Source: Candidatus Hamiltonella defensa 5AT (Acyrthosiphon pisum)
GTDB lineage: Bacteria; Pseudomonadota; Gammaproteobacteria; Enterobacterales; Enterobacteriaceae
Direction: 5' to 3'
Assembly (NCBI RefSeq): GCF_000021705.1
Contig: NC_012751.1
Coordinates: forward strand, 1,662,006-1,726,005
DNA length: 64,000 nt
The notes under the pieces are model-generated. The model made no database searches and had not been told where the DNA came from. It worked only from the letters and a program-made list of their open reading frames with translations. Position numbers and translations under genes: made by a program. Below, in pieces: positions 55,041 through 64,000 of this stretch (within the stretch, counting starts at the first letter, position 1; the number at the start of each line of letters is the position of its first letter).

Positions 55041-56324
55041 TTAATGAAAATTTTGGCTCTTAAATGCACGCTGAGTGTATCCCCGATACAGCTGACGGGG
55101 TCGAGCAATTTTAAGTCCTTCATCATGCATTTCTTTCCAGTGTGAAATCCAGCCAATCGTTCTGGCCACAGTAAATATCACAGTAAACATCGAAGTCGGA
55201 ATACCTATTGCTTTCAGGATAAGCCCGGAATAAAAATCGACATTAGGATAGAGTTTTTTCTCAATAAAGTAATGATCGTTGAGCGCAATGTGCTCTAATT
55301 CCCTTGCTACTTCGAACAAAGGATCTTGTATATTGAGCTCATTTAACACTTCATCACAGGCTTCTTTCATCACTTTTGCTCTGGGATCATAATTTTTGTA
55401 CACTCTATGACCAAATCCCATCAATCGAAAATCATCATTTTTATCTTTAGCCCGCGCTATAAATTTAGGAATATTTTCAGCTTTACCTATTTCCTCTAGC
55501 ATTTTTAAGCAGGCTTCATTGGCTCCTCCATGAGAAGGGCCCCATAAAGACGCGATCCCAGCGGCAATACAAGCAAAAGGATTGGAGCCAGAAGAACCCG
55601 CTGTACGTACTGTGGACGTGGATGCATTTTGCTCATGATCTGCATGCAAAATTAAAATGCGATCCATCGCACGCTCCAAAACAGGGGTAACCTGGTATTC
55701 TTCACAAGGGGTTGAAAACATCATATTTAAAAAATTAGCGGCGTAAGAGAGATTATTTCGAGGAAAAACAAAAGGCTGACCGATAGAATATTTGTAGCAC
55801 ATGGCCGCCATGGTCGGCATCTTGGACAATAAACGAAACGCACTGAGTTCGCGATGATTTTGATCATGCACATCTAAACCATTATGGTAAAAAGCCGCCA
55901 GAGCACCTGTGACACCACAAAGTACCGCCATTGGATGTGAATCACGCCGAAAGCCACGAAATAAATGTGTGATTTGATCATCGATCATCGTATGGCGGGT
56001 GATGGTTGTTTTGAATGTCGCATATTGTTCTGGGGTAGGAGGCTCACCATACAATAAGATGTAACACACTTCTAAATAAGTGGAATGATTCGCGAGTTCT
56101 TTAATAGGGAAACCACGATGTAATAACACACCTTTTTCACCGTCGATAAATGTAATTTTTGATTCACATGAAGCCGTTGAAGTAAATCCTGGATCAAAAG
56201 TAAAATACTTTTTAGAAATCAAAGGGCGCACATCGATGACCTGGGTCCCTAAAGTAGGTGAAAATCGGTCAAGTTCAATCAAAGTTTCTCCATCAATAAT
56301 GAGCGTTGCTTTTTTATCAGACAT
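55041..56324 (-). CDS. gltA: Citrate synthase, type II
   Basis: 427 aa (E. coli 427). It condenses oxaloacetate and acetyl-CoA; this is the hexameric, NADH-sensitive proteobacterial type. The N-terminal beta domain (TLIIDGETLIELDRFSPTLG), His-containing ILHADHEQNAST and GPSHGGANEACL, and the catalytic aspartate near the C-terminus (YPNVDFYSGLI) are intact. It diverges from sdhCDAB-sucAB as in E. coli. TAGGAGAT-like sequence precedes the start. Confidence 0.98.
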   Translation of the reverse strand: MSDKKATLIIDGETLIELDRFSPTLGTQVIDVRPLISKKYFTFDPGFTSTASCESKITFIDGEKGVLLHRGFPIKELANHSTYLEVCYILLYGEPPTPEQYATFKTTITRHTMIDDQITHLFRGFRRDSHPMAVLCGVTGALAAFYHNGLDVHDQNHRELSAFRLLSKMPTMAAMCYKYSIGQPFVFPRNNLSYAANFLNMMFSTPCEEYQVTPVLERAMDRILILHADHEQNASTSTVRTAGSSGSNPFACIAAGIASLWGPSHGGANEACLKMLEEIGKAENIPKFIARAKDKNDDFRLMGFGHRVYKNYDPRAKVMKEACDEVLNELNIQDPLFEVARELEHIALNDHYFIEKKLYPNVDFYSGLILKAIGIPTSMFTVIFTVARTIGWISHWKEMHDEGLKIARPRQLYRGYTQRAFKSQNFH

Positions 56325-56704
56325 TCCTATCTCCTTAACATATTGACTTTCATAATTTAAGATAAACTTCTTTTAAACACCTTTCATGTCACTTCTTTTC
56401 ACGGTTTTACAAATAGTCTCAGTGTAGACAATTTTTATATCATTTATAATCACATTAGTATCACAAGATACCCTTAAACATAGCAGTGAATTTTATTTTT
56501 TAATGAATATCATATGGTTATGTAAATTTATTCATTTTCATTTTGAATACTTTGAAATAAAACACTATTTTCATATAAAATGCAGATGAATTGCCTGAAA
56601 AATGATTCCAATCAAAATATGCCAATCAGATACTGTTATTAGGTCTGCGTTATCACACTTCTATGTGGATAACGAAGCTCAGAAATGATAAAAATGGGGT
56701 AAAA
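56325..56704. other. Intergenic control region between gltA and sdhC
   Basis: 380 bp, strongly AT-rich, separating divergent gltA and sdhCDAB. It contains one good plus-strand promoter (listed separately). I could not pick a convincing gltA promoter or confident Crp, ArcA or Fur sites by eye, though this region is controlled by such factors in E. coli. No gene-like open frame is present. Confidence 0.7.
56552..56579 (+). promoter_or_regulatory. Probable sigma-70 promoter of sdhCDAB-sucAB
   Basis: TTGAAA (56552-56557) and TATAAA (56574-56579), each 5 of 6 to consensus, are 16 bp apart. Transcription would start near 56586, giving about 120 nt of leader before sdhC. Confidence 0.7.
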
Positions 56705-57085
56705 ATGACAAAAAAACAAAGACCGATCAATTTAGATTTAATGACGTTTCGGTTTCCTCTAACGGCAATTGCTTCGATTTTGCATCGTATATCAGGCGTG
56801 ATTATTTTTTTTGCTGTCGGTTGCTTTGTTTGGCTTTTAGGTCTTTCTCTTTCTTCACCAGAAGGCTTTATAAAAGCCTCTACCATAATCGATTATTTTT
56901 TGATCAAATTGATACTGTGGGGTTTTCTCACAGCCTTGTTTTATCATCTTTTAGGGGGCATTCGTCATTTGTTAATGGATTTTGGTTGTATTGAAGAAAA
57001 CCTAAAACTGGGTATCCGCTCTGCTCAGGTGGTGATGGTTATCACAGTTTTACTGTCGATTTTAGTGGGAATCATCATATGGTAA
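56705..57085 (+). CDS. sdhC: Succinate dehydrogenase cytochrome b556 subunit
   Basis: 126 aa from the ATG at 56705 (E. coli 129). A three-helix membrane anchor that binds haem b and ubiquinone with SdhD. KKQRPINLDLMTFRFPLTAI, the quinone-site serine and arginine in SILHRISGVI, and the haem ligand histidine in FYHLLGGIRHLLMDFG are present. GGGG lies just upstream; an earlier in-frame ATG (56663) would add 14 unrelated residues. It overlaps sdhD by 7 bp. Confidence 0.95.
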   Translation: MTKKQRPINLDLMTFRFPLTAIASILHRISGVIIFFAVGCFVWLLGLSLSSPEGFIKASTIIDYFLIKLILWGFLTALFYHLLGGIRHLLMDFGCIEENLKLGIRSAQVVMVITVLLSILVGIIIW

Positions 57086-57426
57086 GCAACGCTTCTGCTT
57101 TAGGGCGTAATGGAATTCAAGATTGGCTACTACTGCGTGCCTCTGCGATTATTATTGCGCTATATGTTTTTTATCTTTTTGGTTTTTTTGCGATTACCCC
57201 GAATGTAACTTACGAAATTTGGCAACATTTTTTTGCCGCTGCTTTCACTAAAATTTTTACCCTTCTCACTTTATTCTCGATTCTGATTCATGCCTGGATT
57301 GGCCTATGGCAAGTATTCACCGATTATGTCAAATCATTACCTTTGAGACTGTTACTACAACTGCTGGTGTTGGTCGTATTGATGGTCTATGTATTTTACG
57401 GAACGATGGTCGTTTGGAGTGTTTAA
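57079..57426 (+). CDS. sdhD: Succinate dehydrogenase membrane anchor subunit
   Basis: 115 aa (E. coli 115). Three helices pairing with SdhC. GRNGIQDWLLLRASAIIIAL and the haem-ligand region LFSILIHAWIGLWQVFTDYV are conserved; the last residues VVWSV match the family. Its stop abuts the sdhA ATG. Confidence 0.95.
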   Translation: MVSNASALGRNGIQDWLLLRASAIIIALYVFYLFGFFAITPNVTYEIWQHFFAAAFTKIFTLLTLFSILIHAWIGLWQVFTDYVKSLPLRLLLQLLVLVVLMVYVFYGTMVVWSV

Positions 57427-59193
57427 ATGAAATTGCCTGTAAGAGCATTTGATGCTGTCGTCATTGGTGCTGGGGGTGCCGGCATGCGCGCGGCCCTGCA
57501 AATTTCTCAGATGGGGCTCTCCTGCGCGCTGGTTTCAAAAGTGTTCCCGACCCGCTCTCATACCGTATCTGCCCAAGGGGGGATCACCGTCGCATTAGGC
57601 AATCATCATGAAGACAACTGGGAATGGCACATGTATGACACCGTCAAAGGCTCGGATTATATTGGCGATCAGGATGCAATCGAATATATGTGTCAAAACG
57701 GCCCTGAAGCCATCATTGAATTAGAACACATGGGGTTACCCTTTTCTCGGCAGGATGATGGGCGTATTTATCAGCGCCCTTTCGGCGGGCAATCTCTGAA
57801 TTTTGGCGGCGCTCAAGCCGCTCGCACGGCGGCGGCGGCCGATCGAACCGGACATGCTTTGCTGCATACCCTCTACCAACAAAATTTAAAAAACAACACC
57901 ACGATTTTTTCTGAATGGTATGCATTGGATCTGGTCAAAAACCAGGATGGCGTTTTTGTTGGATGCACCGCCATCTCCATTGAAACGGGCGAAATCGTTT
58001 ATTTTAAAGCGCGTGCCACCATTCTTGCGACGGGGGGGGCAGGGCGAATTTATCAATCGACAACGAATGCGCATATTAATACGGGCGATGGTATTGGTAT
58101 GGCGTTGCGTGCTGGGGTCCCCGTGCAAGATATGGAAATGTGGCAATTTCATCCAACAGGCATTGCAGGGGCTGGCGTTTTAGTGACTGAGGGTTGTCGG
58201 GGCGAAGGCGGATATTTACTAAACCGTCATGGCGAACGTTTTATGGAACGCTATGCGCCTAACGCAAAAGATCTCGCGGGGCGTGACGTGGTCGCACGTT
58301 CTATCATGATTGAAATTCGTGAAGGCAGGGGCTGTGAAGGGCCTTGGGGGCCACACGTCAAATTAAAATTAGATCATTTAGGCAAAGAAGTGCTCGAATC
58401 ACGTTTACCCGGTATCCTGGAATTATCTCGGACCTTCGCTCATGTCGACCCTATCAAAGAGCCTATTCCTGTTATCCCAACCTGCCATTATATGATGGGC
58501 GGGATCCCTACTAAATTCACAGGCCAGGCCATCACTGTCAATCCAAATGGGGAAGATGAAGTGATACCCGGCTTATTTGCTGTAGGTGAAGTTGCCTGTG
58601 TTTCTGTGCATGGCGCCAACCGTTTAGGGGGTAATTCTTTACTTGATTTGGTGGTGTTTGGTCGAGCGGTTGGGCTTCATTTATCAGAATCCTTAAAAGA
58701 GCAAGGCGAAAGTCGTGATGCCAGTGATGCTGACCTTGACGCTGCTCTAGAACGCATTCATCGTTGGAATAACACACAATCAGGCGAAGATCCCGTTGAA
58801 ATTCGTCAAGCATTGCAAACCTGCATGCAAAATCATTTTTCTGTTTTCCGTGAAGGTGAATCGATGGCTGAGGGATTAAAAAAGCTCAACGTCATCCGAG
58901 AGAGACTCAACCATGCACGCCTGGAAGATAATTCGACTGAATTTAACACCCAGCGTATTGAATGCCTGGAATTGGATAATTTGATGGAAACCGCTTTTTC
59001 AACGGCCGTTTCTGCCCATTTCCGTACAGAAAGTCGAGGTGCCCATAGCCGGTTTGATTTCACAGAACGTGATGACATCAACTGGTTATGTCACTCATTA
59101 TTTTTACCACAGACACAAAGTATGGCGCGTCGTAAAGTAAATATGGAGCCCAAACTCAGACCCGCATTTCCACCTAAAGTGCGTTCTTACTGA
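57427..59193 (+). CDS. sdhA: Succinate dehydrogenase flavoprotein subunit
   Basis: 588 aa (E. coli 588). It oxidises succinate to fumarate with covalent FAD. The Rossmann motif is VVIGAGGAGMRAAL, FAD attaches to His45 (RSHTVSAQGG), and the substrate-site residues lie in HPTGIAGAGVLVTEGCRGEG and the arginine of GANRLGGNSLLDLVVFGR. It is locally GC-richer than its neighbours, consistent with strong conservation. It lies directly after sdhD. Confidence 0.98.
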   Translation: MKLPVRAFDAVVIGAGGAGMRAALQISQMGLSCALVSKVFPTRSHTVSAQGGITVALGNHHEDNWEWHMYDTVKGSDYIGDQDAIEYMCQNGPEAIIELEHMGLPFSRQDDGRIYQRPFGGQSLNFGGAQAARTAAAADRTGHALLHTLYQQNLKNNTTIFSEWYALDLVKNQDGVFVGCTAISIETGEIVYFKARATILATGGAGRIYQSTTNAHINTGDGIGMALRAGVPVQDMEMWQFHPTGIAGAGVLVTEGCRGEGGYLLNRHGERFMERYAPNAKDLAGRDVVARSIMIEIREGRGCEGPWGPHVKLKLDHLGKEVLESRLPGILELSRTFAHVDPIKEPIPVIPTCHYMMGGIPTKFTGQAITVNPNGEDEVIPGLFAVGEVACVSVHGANRLGGNSLLDLVVFGRAVGLHLSESLKEQGESRDASDADLDAALERIHRWNNTQSGEDPVEIRQALQTCMQNHFSVFREGESMAEGLKKLNVIRERLNHARLEDNSTEFNTQRIECLELDNLMETAFSTAVSAHFRTESRGAHSRFDFTERDDINWLCHSLFLPQTQSMARRKVNMEPKLRPAFPPKVRSY

Positions 59194-59246
59194 TGATTGG
59201 CCTGTTTCGATTTTTAGCACAATAAAAGTATAAGAGAGCTGTAAAA

Positions 59247-59975
59247 ATGAAAAAACGCATGACGCTCGAATTTTCAATCTATCGTTATAATCCTGATGTC
59301 GATGATAAGCCACGAATGCAAGATTATAGTCTGCCATTCGAAGAAGGCAGGGATATGATGTTGCTCGATGCCCTCATTGCGTTAAAAGAAAAAGATCCCA
59401 CCCTGACTTTTCGCCGATCCTGTCGTGAAGGTGTTTGTGGTTCAGATGGCATGAACATGAATGGCAAAAATGGGCTGGCTTGTATTACACCGTTGTCAAG
59501 CCTGATTAAAGCCAATCAAAAAATGGTCATTCGCCCTCTCCCTGGTCTGCCTGTGGTGCGTGATCTCGTGGTGGATATGGCCCAATTTTATGCCCAGTAC
59601 GAAAAAATCAAGCCTTACCTATTAAATGACGGGAAAAACCCGCCTGCCCGAGAACATTTACAATCTCCTGAAGAAAGAGCCAAATTAGACGGGTTATATG
59701 AATGTATTTTATGTGCTTGTTGTTCCACTGCTTGCCCTTCATTTTGGTGGAACCCCGATAAATTTGTGGGCCCCGCAGGGTTATTAGCCGCATATCGTTT
59801 TTTAATCGACAGCAGGGATACACAAACGCAAACTCGTTTAGAGGGTTTAGATGATGCATTCAGTGTTTTTCGTTGTCATGGCATTATGAATTGTGTCAGT
59901 GTTTGCCCTAAAGGCCTCAACCCAACACGCGCCATCGGGCACATCAAATCCATGTTATTAGAACGTGGTGCTTAA
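59247..59975 (+). CDS. sdhB: Succinate dehydrogenase iron-sulfur subunit
   Basis: 242 aa (E. coli 238). It carries electrons from FAD to quinone through [2Fe-2S], [4Fe-4S] and [3Fe-4S] clusters. The cysteines are in SCREGVCGSDG and LACIT (2Fe-2S), CILCACCSTACP (4Fe-4S), and CHGIMNCVSVCPKGLNP (3Fe-4S and last 4Fe ligand). Four residues (MKKR) precede the usual start; GAGAGCTG is upstream. Confidence 0.97.
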   Translation: MKKRMTLEFSIYRYNPDVDDKPRMQDYSLPFEEGRDMMLLDALIALKEKDPTLTFRRSCREGVCGSDGMNMNGKNGLACITPLSSLIKANQKMVIRPLPGLPVVRDLVVDMAQFYAQYEKIKPYLLNDGKNPPAREHLQSPEERAKLDGLYECILCACCSTACPSFWWNPDKFVGPAGLLAAYRFLIDSRDTQTQTRLEGLDDAFSVFRCHGIMNCVSVCPKGLNPTRAIGHIKSMLLERGA

Positions 59976-60011
59976 TTATAAAAATCAAAGCTTTCAGCTT
60001 TAAGGATCATC

Positions 60012-62819
60012 ATGCAGAACGGGCTAATGCAGGCTTGGTTGAATTCTTCCTATCTGGCAGGAGCTAATCAATCCTATATAGAACAACTCTACGAAGATTT
60101 TTTAATCAATCCCAATTCAGTAGAACAAAGCTGGAAAACCATTTTTGAGCAATTTTCATCCGCCGAAACGGCCAGACCATTACATTCAGAAGTTCGTCAA
60201 TATTGTCGAGATTTAGCAAAAAACAAGGCGGGTTTATTATCTTCCTGTAACGGCTTAGATTTCGATTCCAAGCAAGTCAAAGTATTCAATCTGATGAATG
60301 CTTTTCGCTTCCAGGGCCATCAAAACGCGCATTTAGATCCTCTCGGTTTATGGGAGCGCGAACCCGTTCCTGATCTTAATCTAGCCTATCATGATTTAAC
60401 TGAAAGTGATTTTGAAAACAGTTTCAACATCGGTTCCTTTGCTATTCCAAAAAAAACAATGACATTGGCAGATTTATACACTGCATTAAAGAAGACGTAT
60501 TGCGGCTCGATAGGCGCCGAGTATATGCATATCAACAATACTGAAGAAAGGCTCTGGATACAGCAACGCATCGAACCTATCATGGGGCAGCCTCAATTTG
60601 ATCCTGAGGAAAAACGGCGTTTTTTAAGTGAATTGACGGCTGCCGAGGGCTTAGAGCGTTATTTAGGGGCCAAATTTCCGGGAGCGAAACGCTTTTCACT
60701 CGAGGGCGGCGATGCTTTGGTTATCTTGCTGAAAGAACTGATTCGTCACGCAGGTCAGCAGGGCATGAAAGAAGTCGTTCTGGGTATGGCGCACCGTGGT
60801 CGTTTGAATGTGTTGATCAATGTATTAGGCAAAATGCCTCAAGATCTTTTTGATGAATTTGCAGGCAAACATAAAGAGCATCTCGGCACAGGGGATGTCA
60901 AATATCATCAAGGTTTTTCCTCTGATATTGAAACAGAAGGGGGCCTGATTCATTTGGCGTTGGCGTTTAATCCGTCTCATTTGGAAATTGTCAGCCCCGT
61001 TGTCATCGGCTCTGTACGAGCGCGTCGTGATCGCCTCAGTGATAAAGCAAGCAATAAAGTATTCCCCGTCACGATCCACGGGGATGCAGCAATCACTGGG
61101 CAAGGCGTGGTGCAAGAAACCTTAAATATGTCTCGAGCCCGAGGTTATGAAGTGGGCGGAACAGTGCGCATCGTGATTAACAATCAAATCGGTTTTACCA
61201 CCTCAAATCCCCAAGATGCCCGCTCCACCGAATATTGCACTGATGTCGCCAAAATGGTACAGGCACCGATTTTTCACGTCAATGCGGATGACCCGGAAGC
61301 CGTGGCTTTTGTCGCTCGTTTGGCCCTGGATTTTCGTAACACTTTTAAGCGCGATTTTATGATCGATTTGGTGTGCTACCGACGACATGGCCACAATGAA
61401 GCGGATGAACCGAGCGCGACTCAACCCATCATGTACCAAAAAATCAAAAAACATCCAACAACTCGGGAAATCTACGCACAAAAATTAATTCAGGAAAATA
61501 TCGTCACTCAAGAAGACGCGACCGAAATGGTCAATCTTTATCGAGATGCTTTAGATCAGGGTAAAGGGGTGGTGAAGGAATGGCGTCCCATGAAGCCCCA
61601 TTCTTTTAATTGGCAGCCTTACCTTAATCATGAATGGGATGCTCAATACCCCCCTAATACAGTTAAAATGGCCTCTTTAACAGAGTTGGCAAAAAAAATC
61701 AGTCGTATCCCTGAAAAAATCGACATGCAATCTCGAGTCGCTAAAATTTATGCAGATCGTGCAGAAATGGCCGCAGGGAAGAAACCCCTCGATTGGGGTG
61801 CTGCCGAAACATTAGCCTACGCCACCTTGCTAGATAAAGGCATTTCCATTCGTTTATCGGGTGAAGATTCAGGGCGTGGCACCTTTTTTCACCGGAATGC
61901 CGTGATTTATGATCAAAAAAATGGCTCAACATATGTACCTTTAGAAAACATTCACCAACACCAAGGTGACTTTAAGGTCTGGGATTCGGTTTTATCTGAG
62001 GAAGCAGTACTGGCTTTTGAATACGGTTATTCGACAGCGGAACCTCGTACTTTAACCATTTGGGAAGCCCAGTTTGGTGATTTTGCCAATGGTGCTCAGG
62101 TGGTTATCGATCAATTTATCAGTTCTGGAGAGCAAAAATGGGGTCGTATGTGTGGTCTTGTGATGTTATTACCACACGGCTATGAAGGCCAAGGCCCAGA
62201 GCACTCTTCAGCACGTTTAGAACGCTATCTGCAACTTTGTGCTGAGCAAAATATCCAGGTCTGCATTCCTTCTACGCCTGCACAGGTTTACCATATGTTG
62301 CGTCGTCAATCATTAAGACCCATGAGACGCCCGTTGGTGGTGATGTCCCCGAAATCGTTGCTTCGCCATCCTTTAGCGATTTCATCTCTTAAAGAATTAG
62401 CCGAAGGCACTTTTTTGCCGGCCATCGGTGAAATGGATGATCTAAACAGCGATTCTATCAAACGTGTTGTGATCTGTGCCGGCAAAGTGTATTACGATCT
62501 GTTAGAACAACGTCGTAAAAATCAGCAAGATAATGTGGCGATTATTCGTATTGAGCAACTTTACCCTTTTCCCCATCAAGCAATAAAAATGCTTTTTGAG
62601 CCCTATGCGCATGTGCATGATTTTGTTTGGTGTCAAGAAGAACCTCTGAATCAAGGGGCCTGGTATTGTAGTCAACATCATTTTCGAGAGGTGATCCCTT
62701 TTGCTGCTTCCTTACGTTATGCGGGCCGGCCGGCCTCAGCCTCTCCCTCTGTGGGTTATCTCTCAGTGCATCAAAAACAACAAAAAGATTTGCTTAACGA
62801 CGCTTTAACCATGGAATAG
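60012..62819 (+). CDS. sucA: 2-oxoglutarate dehydrogenase E1 component
   Basis: 935 aa (E. coli 933). The thiamine-diphosphate decarboxylase of the oxoglutarate dehydrogenase complex. The N-terminal E2-binding segment (SYLAGANQSYIEQLYEDFL), FRFQGHQNAHLDPL, the substrate histidine region HRGRLNVL, the TPP motif GDAAITGQGVVQETLNMS to NNQIGFTT, and the C-terminal GEDSGRGTFFHRNAV and GYEGQGPEHSSARLER are intact. It follows sdhB by 36 bp and runs into sucB. Confidence 0.98.
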   Translation: MQNGLMQAWLNSSYLAGANQSYIEQLYEDFLINPNSVEQSWKTIFEQFSSAETARPLHSEVRQYCRDLAKNKAGLLSSCNGLDFDSKQVKVFNLMNAFRFQGHQNAHLDPLGLWEREPVPDLNLAYHDLTESDFENSFNIGSFAIPKKTMTLADLYTALKKTYCGSIGAEYMHINNTEERLWIQQRIEPIMGQPQFDPEEKRRFLSELTAAEGLERYLGAKFPGAKRFSLEGGDALVILLKELIRHAGQQGMKEVVLGMAHRGRLNVLINVLGKMPQDLFDEFAGKHKEHLGTGDVKYHQGFSSDIETEGGLIHLALAFNPSHLEIVSPVVIGSVRARRDRLSDKASNKVFPVTIHGDAAITGQGVVQETLNMSRARGYEVGGTVRIVINNQIGFTTSNPQDARSTEYCTDVAKMVQAPIFHVNADDPEAVAFVARLALDFRNTFKRDFMIDLVCYRRHGHNEADEPSATQPIMYQKIKKHPTTREIYAQKLIQENIVTQEDATEMVNLYRDALDQGKGVVKEWRPMKPHSFNWQPYLNHEWDAQYPPNTVKMASLTELAKKISRIPEKIDMQSRVAKIYADRAEMAAGKKPLDWGAAETLAYATLLDKGISIRLSGEDSGRGTFFHRNAVIYDQKNGSTYVPLENIHQHQGDFKVWDSVLSEEAVLAFEYGYSTAEPRTLTIWEAQFGDFANGAQVVIDQFISSGEQKWGRMCGLVMLLPHGYEGQGPEHSSARLERYLQLCAEQNIQVCIPSTPAQVYHMLRRQSLRPMRRPLVVMSPKSLLRHPLAISSLKELAEGTFLPAIGEMDDLNSDSIKRVVICAGKVYYDLLEQRRKNQQDNVAIIRIEQLYPFPHQAIKMLFEPYAHVHDFVWCQEEPLNQGAWYCSQHHFREVIPFAASLRYAGRPASASPSVGYLSVHQKQQKDLLNDALTME

Positions 62820-62860
62820 CGCTTTGCTCGTGCAAAATCGTCACTACATAGGAATGAATA

Positions 62861-64000
62861 ATGAATAATACAGATATTCTGGTGCCTGATTTACCTGAGT
62901 CTGTGGTAGATGCCACTGTGGCCACTTGGCATAAAAAACCAGGCGAAAGGGTTCAACGCGATGAGGTTTTAGTGGAAATTGAAACCGATAAAGTCGTTTT
63001 AGAAGTCCCAGCAAGCACTTCTGGTATCCTCGATTCGATAGCAGAGGATGAAGGCGCCACCGTCGTTTCACGCCAAAAATTGGGTCAAATGCGGCTAGAA
63101 GATGTCTTTTCTGAATCTACGTCTCAAAAAATACAGAAAAGCACATCGACCTCTGCCAATGAAAAAAAATCCAGTGAGAAGCCAGCGTCAGATGTCACAA
63201 ACGAATCACAAACAATAGAGACTTTAAGCCCAGCCATTCGTCGCCTGATTGCTGAGTATGAGCTTGATGCTCGCCTGATCAAAGCCACGGGCCCGGGTGG
63301 GCGTATGACTCGTGAAGATGTCGAACAATATTTATCCGCTCAAAACGATTCAAAAAAGATCCCCTCTCAACCTATCTCCAAGAGCGAGGCTTCTGATATT
63401 TCAAAAAATACCGCTTTTTCTGCTGCTGCAGAGCAGATGGGCATACATCGTAGTGAAAAACGTGTCCCCATGACGCGCCTGCGTAAAAAAATCTCTGAAC
63501 GCTTGCTGCAGGCAAAAAATAACACGGCCATGTTAACCACTTTTAACGAAGTGAATATGAAGCCCATCATGGATTTACGTAAAAAATATGGTGAGGCTTT
63601 TGAAAAAAGCCATGGCGTACGTTTAGGCTTAATGTCTTTTTATGTGAAAGCGGTGATAGAAGCCCTAAAACGCTATCCTGAAATTAATGCCTCTATTGAT
63701 GACACGGATATTGTGTATCACCATTATTTTGATATCAGTATTGCGGTTTCTACGCCACGTGGTCTTGTCACACCTGTTCTGCGTGATGCGGATACCTTAA
63801 GCATGGCGGATATTGAAAAACAGGTTAAGTCTCTGGCGCTGAAAGGGCGTGACGGTAAGCTCAAGGTTGACGAATTAACTGGGGGGAATTTTACCATTAC
63901 TAACGGAGGGGTTTTTGGTTCACTCATGTCTACCCCCATCATTAATCCTCCTCAAAGTGCCATTTTGGGCATGCATACCATCCAGGAGCGCCCAATGGCA
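62861..64000 (+). CDS. sucB: Dihydrolipoamide succinyltransferase (E2), 3' end outside window
   Basis: 380 codons are inside the window (E. coli 405 aa). It transfers the succinyl group to CoA and forms the core of the complex. The lipoyl domain has Lys44 in VEIETDKVVLEVPAS; a peripheral subunit-binding domain lies at about 123-160 (LSPAIRRLIAEYELDARLIK); the catalytic domain begins at KRVPMTRLRKKISERLLQAK and continues to ILGMHTIQERPMA at the window edge. The catalytic His/Asp motif lies beyond. An ATG seven bases upstream is out of frame. Confidence 0.96.
   Translation, partial: MNNTDILVPDLPESVVDATVATWHKKPGERVQRDEVLVEIETDKVVLEVPASTSGILDSIAEDEGATVVSRQKLGQMRLEDVFSESTSQKIQKSTSTSANEKKSSEKPASDVTNESQTIETLSPAIRRLIAEYELDARLIKATGPGGRMTREDVEQYLSAQNDSKKIPSQPISKSEASDISKNTAFSAAAEQMGIHRSEKRVPMTRLRKKISERLLQAKNNTAMLTTFNEVNMKPIMDLRKKYGEAFEKSHGVRLGLMSFYVKAVIEALKRYPEINASIDDTDIVYHHYFDISIAVSTPRGLVTPVLRDADTLSMADIEKQVKSLALKGRDGKLKVDELTGGNFTITNGGVFGSLMSTPIINPPQSAILGMHTIQERPMA

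Noticed and set aside
57886..58183. Open frames on both strands inside sdhA
   Set aside because: They arise from the GC-richer, constrained sdhA codons; the sdhA reading is unambiguous.
1..64000. tRNA, rRNA, CRISPR array, prophage or toxin-antitoxin pair
   Set aside because: None was seen on either strand: no cloverleaf-like sequences, no regular spaced repeats, and all sizeable open frames are accounted for.

Overview
The window is part of the chromosome of an AT-rich gammaproteobacterium of the order Enterobacterales. Almost every housekeeping protein aligns end to end, from memory, with its Escherichia coli or Yersinia counterpart. Several gene orders are the enterobacterial ones: zapE-zapG-degS, thrS-infC-rpmI-rplT-pheS-pheT-ihfA, mukF-mukE-mukB-ldtD, dapA-bamC-purC, the S10/spc/alpha ribosomal protein operons, feoABC, and gltA // sdhCDAB-sucAB. 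AT bias, long poly(A)/poly(T) tracts, lost or shuffled neighbours (degQ absent; ihfA joined to mukF; fruBKA next to alaA) and a block of decaying genes suggest a host-associated genome under reduction, such as a facultative insect endosymbiont of the Hamiltonella/Regiella/Fukatsuia type. That assignment is inference; no 16S gene is present.

Layout. 1-2691: cell division ATPase zapE (cut by the window edge), zapG and the envelope-stress protease degS. 2761-3999: Mtr-type aromatic amino acid permease. 4229-9330: fructose PTS operon fruBKA followed by alaA. 9454-16499: translation cluster thrS to pheT, then ihfA; infC keeps its AUU start. 16511-24622: the MukBEF condensin operon and the L,D-transpeptidase ldtD. 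24631-29488 (minus strand): prlC, purC, bamC, dapA. 29629-43550 (minus strand): rplQ-rpoA-rpsD-rpsK-rpsM / rpmJ-secY-...-rplN / rpsQ-...-rpsJ, with a recognisable S4-binding alpha leader, a leader hairpin and promoter before rpsJ, and a terminator after rplQ.

43626-50900 (minus strand) is the accessory part: the wreck of a siderophore operon. In transcription order it holds an NIS (IucA/IucC) synthetase, a piece of TonB-dependent receptor, a PLP decarboxylase, a SbnA-like cysteine-synthase-family enzyme, an opine dehydrogenase, an MFS exporter, a periplasmic binding protein, a FecCD permease and an ABC ATPase. All except the permease are frameshifted, stopped or fused by deletion. The gene set resembles staphyloferrin B clusters, but with an opine dehydrogenase where SbnB would be expected. 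This is the most unusual content of the window.

51092-53943: an intact feoABC ferrous iron system behind a Fur box, which may have replaced ferric siderophore uptake. 53985-54944: an IS6-family transposase remnant and an unrecognised, probably frameshifted gene. 55041-64000: citrate synthase diverging from succinate dehydrogenase and the start of the 2-oxoglutarate dehydrogenase operon, with a good promoter before sdhC; sucB runs off the end. I saw no tRNA, rRNA, CRISPR array, prophage or complete insertion sequence.
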